A stretch of DNA of 24,999 nucleotides from an uncultured bacterium. Lineage in GTDB: Bacteria > Cyanobacteriota > Vampirovibrionia > Gastranaerophilales > Gastranaerophilaceae. Positions 21,612-24,999 of the stretch are shown here, in pieces. Under the pieces are notes generated by a model that was not told the DNA's origin, did no database searches, and saw only the letters and a program-made list of their open reading frames with translations. The position numbers and the translations under genes were made by a program. The first letter of the stretch is position 1, and each line of letters begins with the position of its first letter. Location: the NCBI GenBank assembly GCA_947169755.1, contig CAMVQX010000008.1:1-24999 (forward strand), in the 5' to 3' direction.

Positions 21612-22763
21612 ATGCGTATTCCGCTTATATTATCATATTATAATTTAACAACCCCTAAAAGTCTGTATCATAAGACAAAACATAATTTTATTACTCCATA
21701 TGCAATAGATGAATTTTGCAAAACATTTCCCGATGCGCAAAAGAGGCTTGGTGCACTTCCTTATGATTGGATAAAAGGATTTTCAAAAGATGAAATTCCT
21801 GCAGTAACAGCAAAAATTGATGAAGTACTCCAAGAGTTTTCAAAAGCAGTTGCAGAAATTGAACAAGGTTGGTGCGGAGATTATTGTAACAGGAGTAAGT
21901 TTGATCCGCATATAAAAAAATTAACAGAACAAATGAAAGAAATTTTGAAGCGTGATGATATATCTATAAAATATGAAAGCTGCGGCAGGGTAAAACATTG
22001 TCATAAAATACAAGTAGGAGAATATCCATATGCCCTTTCATCTTTTATATCTCCCAAAATATTAGATAGAGATTTTGCAGAATATTTAGATAATAATGGC
22101 AGAGGTTTTGAGGCTCAAAATGTTTTTACGCGATACAAAAGAGGTTCACAAGGGAGGTTTGCACGACCTTTTATGTCTCGGATTACTGCACAGGCAGACA
22201 ATGCCGGCGGATATATTTTATCTAAATTTATAGAAAAATCACATCATTCAAAATCCGAAATCGGTGAATGGCAAAAATTAAGACAATTTTTTGAAGATGT
22301 TGATATACATTTTGAAAATTCAATAAACGGAATAGTTATTGATATTGGACAGAGTGAAGAAAATGCTAAATATATCAGTAATCCTCAGTTAAGAGCGGAT
22401 TGGTCCACTATTGCAAGAGTTTTGGATTCATATCCTAATGCAAAAATTAGCTCTATAGAAAAATTTGAAGTAATTAAATTTTTGACTGCTGCCAGAGAAC
22501 GTGAAATTGACATCTGTGAAAAAGATTTTGAAAAATCTTTAAACATTTTTTCCGATGGTCAAATCAAATTTGCAAAACAGGTAATTAAGCGTGTAAAAAC
22601 CTTAAGAAGATTACGAAAAAATATGGAAGAAAGAGGAGATTTCAAATATATACAAAAAATGCTTCAAGAAGATTTTTATGATTTGAATCGTAACGAAAAA
22701 TTTCCTAATGTCTTTGCATATAGAGAATTTTTATTTGCTGAATTTGGTATTCAAAAAATGTAA
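21612..22763 (+). CDS. Unknown 383-aa protein with kinase-like motifs
   Basis: I do not recognise a named family. Numbered from the ATG at 21612, the middle of the protein shows a pattern like a divergent protein or small-molecule kinase: a possible nucleotide loop YESCGRVKHCHKIQV followed by YALSSFI (about 119-140), a hinge-like YILSKFIEK (about 206-214), then D231-x-H233-x-x-N236 (DIHFEN) and V-I-D244-I-G, spaced like the D-x-H-x-x-N...DFG catalytic loop of ABC1/aminoglycoside-kinase folds. The expected beta3 lysine is not obvious, so it could be a pseudokinase. The C-terminus is helical and basic. There is no signal peptide. A GTG at 21594 is in frame, but TATAAA (21602-21607) overlaps it, so the ATG is preferred. 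Confidence 0.7.
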   Translation: MRIPLILSYYNLTTPKSLYHKTKHNFITPYAIDEFCKTFPDAQKRLGALPYDWIKGFSKDEIPAVTAKIDEVLQEFSKAVAEIEQGWCGDYCNRSKFDPHIKKLTEQMKEILKRDDISIKYESCGRVKHCHKIQVGEYPYALSSFISPKILDRDFAEYLDNNGRGFEAQNVFTRYKRGSQGRFARPFMSRITAQADNAGGYILSKFIEKSHHSKSEIGEWQKLRQFFEDVDIHFENSINGIVIDIGQSEENAKYISNPQLRADWSTIARVLDSYPNAKISSIEKFEVIKFLTAAREREIDICEKDFEKSLNIFSDGQIKFAKQVIKRVKTLRRLRKNMEERGDFKYIQKMLQEDFYDLNRNEKFPNVFAYREFLFAEFGIQKM

Positions 22764-22841
22764 TTTATAAAAAAAATTCAACAACATACTAATGAAAAAT
22801 TTTTTTAAATATGTTTTCCTGATAAAAAGGGAGAAATTAAT

Positions 22842-23537
22842 ATGGAAAACATAAACTACGAATCTTGCCAAATGTGCAATTTCGAAACGCATAAAAGTGT
22901 GCTTATTGTTGTGTCAGATGTCGATAAGCTGACTGATAATTCTCAAACAGGAGTTTGGTTTGAAGAATTTGCAATTCCTTATAATGCTTTTATTGAGAAA
23001 GGATATGAGATTACTGTTGCAAGCCCAAATGGTGGGAAAATTCCGATAGATGAGGAGAGTTTAAATGAAAGTTGGGAAAGCGCTAAAAATGTTTTGAATA
23101 ACGTAAAACGCTTGGCATTTGTTGATTATGACAGGTATAATGCATTAATTTTACCGGGCGGACATGGCCCAATGTTTGATTTATGCAATAATGAGCTTTT
23201 AGGTAAAATTATCCTAAATTTTAATCAGCGAAACAAGTTAATCGGTGCAATATGTCATGGCCCTGCCGGTTTGTTATCCGCAAAAGATAATAATTCCCCG
23301 TTTGTTAAAGGTAGAAGACTCACTTGTTTTACTAATGAAGAAGAATTTTATTTTCAAAAAGAGAATAAAATCCCTTATTTTTTGGAAGATGCTTTAAAAA
23401 ATAGCGGAGCTAATTTTGTTCAAGGTGGAATAAGTGAAGTGAACGTAGTTGAGGACAATAATTTGATAACTGCACAAAATTATTGTTCTGTTGGCATTTT
23501 TACGGAGAAAATTTTAAAATATTTAGATAACCGCTAG
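22842..23537 (+). CDS. DJ-1/PfpI (Hsp31-like) family protein
   Basis: The 231-aa protein has the DJ-1/PfpI fold: a nucleophile-elbow cysteine C138 followed by H139 (GAICHGPAGLL), a conserved glutamate (E41 or E42 in TGVWFEEFAIPY) and LPGGHGP (104-110). The longer size and the TG-W-EE motif point to the Hsp31/glyoxalase III-like branch, which removes methylglyoxal or acts as a stress chaperone. The first 18 residues contain CQMC and precede the fold. GGGAG lies about 8 bases ahead of the ATG. It stands 78 bp after the kinase-like gene and may have its own promoter. The precise activity cannot be told. Confidence 0.88.
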   Translation: MENINYESCQMCNFETHKSVLIVVSDVDKLTDNSQTGVWFEEFAIPYNAFIEKGYEITVASPNGGKIPIDEESLNESWESAKNVLNNVKRLAFVDYDRYNALILPGGHGPMFDLCNNELLGKIILNFNQRNKLIGAICHGPAGLLSAKDNNSPFVKGRRLTCFTNEEEFYFQKENKIPYFLEDALKNSGANFVQGGISEVNVVEDNNLITAQNYCSVGIFTEKILKYLDNR

Positions 23538-23562
23538 ATTATAACTTTTTTGCGTTAATAAT

Positions 23563-23591
23563 TTGCCAATAATGCTATTTTATAATAGAAT
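23563..23591 (+). promoter_or_regulatory. Promoter of the class A PBP gene
   Basis: TTGCCA (23563-23568), 17 bp, TAGAAT (23586-23591). The -35 is identical to that of the beta-lactamase-like gene. A TATAAT (23581-23586) overlaps and is an alternative -10 without a spaced -35. Confidence 0.45.
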
Positions 23592-23608
23592 TATGTGGGG
23601 AATTTATT

Positions 23609-24999
23609 ATGGCAAAATACTATGTAAATAAAAATCAATCAGCAAAAGAAATGGCAAGGGCAAATATTTCAAAAAATTCTAAGAAAAAGAACGGAATTTT
23701 TTCGACGATTCGTTTTTTGATTCTTTTGTTTGTTGCATGCGCATTTGCCGGTGTTGCTGCATTGGAACTTTATCTTTCATCTTTACCTCCGATTGAAAAT
23801 TTGGAGCAATGGAAACCTAATATTGTAACAAAAATATATTCTTCTGATGGCGAAATTATAAAAACATTTACTGCATATACTTACGAAAAAGTTGAGCTTA
23901 AAGATGTTCCCGAAAATTTAAAGAATGCACTTATTGCTACGGAAGATAAAAACTTTTATCGTCATCACGGCTACGATTTAGCAGGCTTGGCTCGTTCATC
24001 TGTCCAGAACGTCTTGGCAAGACGTGTTGTTCAAGGTGCAAGTACTATAACTCAACAACTTGCAAGAGTTTTGTTTTTAAACAATGAGAGAACTTTTGAC
24101 AGAAAAATTAAAGAGTTATTTATTGCTGCAAGAATTGAAAAAACAATTTCAAAAGATCAAATACTTGAAATGTATATGAATAGTGTCTATCTCGGAGCAG
24201 GTGCGTATGGTGTGGAAGGTGCATCTCAAATCTATTTTGATAAGCACTTGAAAGATTGTTCACTTTCTGAGTTGGCTTTGCTTGCCGGTTTGCCTCAAGC
24301 TCCTTCAATTTATAATCCGTTTAACAACATGGATTTGGCTGTAAAACGCCGTAATCAAGTGCTTTTGAGAATGTATAAAATGCACTATATTACAAAGAAA
24401 GAATATGTTGCAGCAAAGCAAGAGCCGGTGAAACTTGGTAAAAAGCCTCAGTATTACACAACAAATAAAGCTCCTTATTTTTGTGATTACGTTATGAAAG
24501 AATTGGAAAAACTCGGCTTTGATGAAGCTGATATTTCTCAAGGTGGTTATAAAATAACTACAACATTGGATTATAAAGCTCAAAAAGCAGCAGATGAAGC
24601 TATAATGAAAAACTTAAGGAACTGGGGCTTGAATGGTGATAATAATCAAGCTGCAGTATTTTCATTTAGTCCTGTTGACGGCAGGATACTTGTTTATGCC
24701 GGCGGTAAAGATTATTCTAAAAGCCAATACGACCGTGTTACTCTTGCAATAAGGCCTCCCGGTTCGTCTTTCAAGCCGATAGTATATGCTGCCGCAATGG
24801 AAAAAGGGATTACCCCTAACGATATGATCGAAGATAAACCTGTTACTATAGGTAATTGGTCTCCTCGCAATTACACTAAAAGGTACAGGGGTAAAATACC
24901 TATTTATACAGCATTGGCTGTATCGTCAAACGTATGCGCAGCAAGAGTTATTAAGGAAGTAGGAATCAGATCGGTAATACAAATAGCAAGAGTTTTGGG
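23609..24999 (+). CDS. Class A penicillin-binding protein (PBP1a-like), 3' end outside window
   Basis: The frame is open to the window end (463 codons seen). The N-terminus is cytoplasmic and basic (1-32), followed by a membrane anchor (about 33-54). The GT51 glycosyltransferase domain shows E112-D-K-x-F-x-x-H-x-G, QGASTITQQLARVLF, the RKIKELFIAARIEKT stretch and EMYMNSVYLGAGAYGV. The transpeptidase domain begins after about 300 and contains S386-S-F-K389 (PGSSFKP) and the S439-S-N441 motif; the KTG motif lies beyond the window. The enzyme polymerises and cross-links peptidoglycan. GGGG about 8 bases upstream supports the ATG at 23609. A promoter with TTGCCA (23563-23568), 17 bp, TAGAAT (23586-23591) fits a leader of about 11 bases. 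Confidence 0.93.
   Translation, partial: MAKYYVNKNQSAKEMARANISKNSKKKNGIFSTIRFLILLFVACAFAGVAALELYLSSLPPIENLEQWKPNIVTKIYSSDGEIIKTFTAYTYEKVELKDVPENLKNALIATEDKNFYRHHGYDLAGLARSSVQNVLARRVVQGASTITQQLARVLFLNNERTFDRKIKELFIAARIEKTISKDQILEMYMNSVYLGAGAYGVEGASQIYFDKHLKDCSLSELALLAGLPQAPSIYNPFNNMDLAVKRRNQVLLRMYKMHYITKKEYVAAKQEPVKLGKKPQYYTTNKAPYFCDYVMKELEKLGFDEADISQGGYKITTTLDYKAQKAADEAIMKNLRNWGLNGDNNQAAVFSFSPVDGRILVYAGGKDYSKSQYDRVTLAIRPPGSSFKPIVYAAAMEKGITPNDMIEDKPVTIGNWSPRNYTKRYRGKIPIYTALAVSSNVCAARVIKEVGIRSVIQIARVL

Noticed and set aside
23593..23631. A 12-codon out-of-frame ORF starting at an ATG exactly seven bases after a TATAAT, overlapping the PBP start; a possible leaderless regulatory uORF.
   Set aside because: The TATAAT has no -35 at proper spacing, whereas TTGCCA-17 bp-TAGAAT predicts a start at 23598, after this ATG. 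Likely coincidence in AT-rich sequence.
1..24999. Search for tRNA or rRNA genes, CRISPR arrays, insertion sequences, integrases and attachment sites.
   Set aside because: None seen by eye; nearly all sequence is accounted for by protein genes and short intergenic gaps. A tRNA scan would settle this.

Overview
The window comes from a low-GC, tightly packed bacterial genome using the standard code (TGA, TAA and TAG all end genes). It most resembles a non-photosynthetic relative of the Cyanobacteria such as the gut Melainabacteria/Gastranaerophilales. The strongest pointer is an LdpA-type two-cluster iron-sulfur protein (3123-4052), a family best known from cyanobacterial clock input. The presence of MEP-pathway ispF, a class A PBP and NagZ (a peptidoglycan-bearing cell) and the BioY biotin importer fits but does not prove this. 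The lineage is an inference from recognition, not from a database search.

Layout. 1-3126 (+): a probable operon of a TPR protein (cut by the window start), a membrane-anchored metallophosphoesterase, an MBL-fold hydrolase and a secreted TPR protein. 3123-5200 (-): a membrane-anchored class A beta-lactamase-like protein followed by ldpA. 5317-5622 (+): a short HIT protein. 5619-8741 (-): a 1040-aa SF1 helicase with a C-terminal nuclease-like domain. 8790-10611 (+): tRNA nucleotidyltransferase and a TIGR02757/DUF2400 protein. 10662-11286: an unknown protein divergent from a small XRE regulator, with inverted repeats between them. 11325-12197 (-): a diguanylate-cyclase-like protein with an altered signature motif. 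12309-14862 (+): rimI-bioY-rseP. 14994-15263: an unknown 89-aa protein with a structured leader and a clear terminator. 15302-17635: hom-thrC (threonine synthesis). 17615-19143 (-): an unknown protein coupled to nagZ. 19201-20531 (+): a Nudix ADP-ribose pyrophosphatase-like protein and a HAD hydrolase. 20509-21021 (-): a YbjQ-like protein with a zinc ribbon. 21097-23537 (+): ispF, an unrecognised protein with kinase-like motifs, and a DJ-1/PfpI protein. 23609-end (+): a class A penicillin-binding protein cut by the window end.

Most genes are housekeeping: cell wall synthesis and recycling, amino acid, isoprenoid and tRNA metabolism. No gene-free stretch exceeds 150 bases. No tRNA, rRNA, CRISPR array, insertion sequence, prophage or integrase was seen. 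Four convergent gene pairs overlap at their stop codons. A recurring layout is a -10 box placed so that transcription should begin exactly at the start codon (rimI, hom, Nudix gene; cca within one base) or right at the Shine-Dalgarno sequence (helicase, ispF, HIT, YbjQ-like). This suggests a mixture of leaderless and ultra-short-leader mRNAs. The items most worth following are LdpA in an apparent non-phototroph, the leaderless promoter pattern, the helicase-nuclease, the kinase-like unknown, and the degenerate GGDEF protein.
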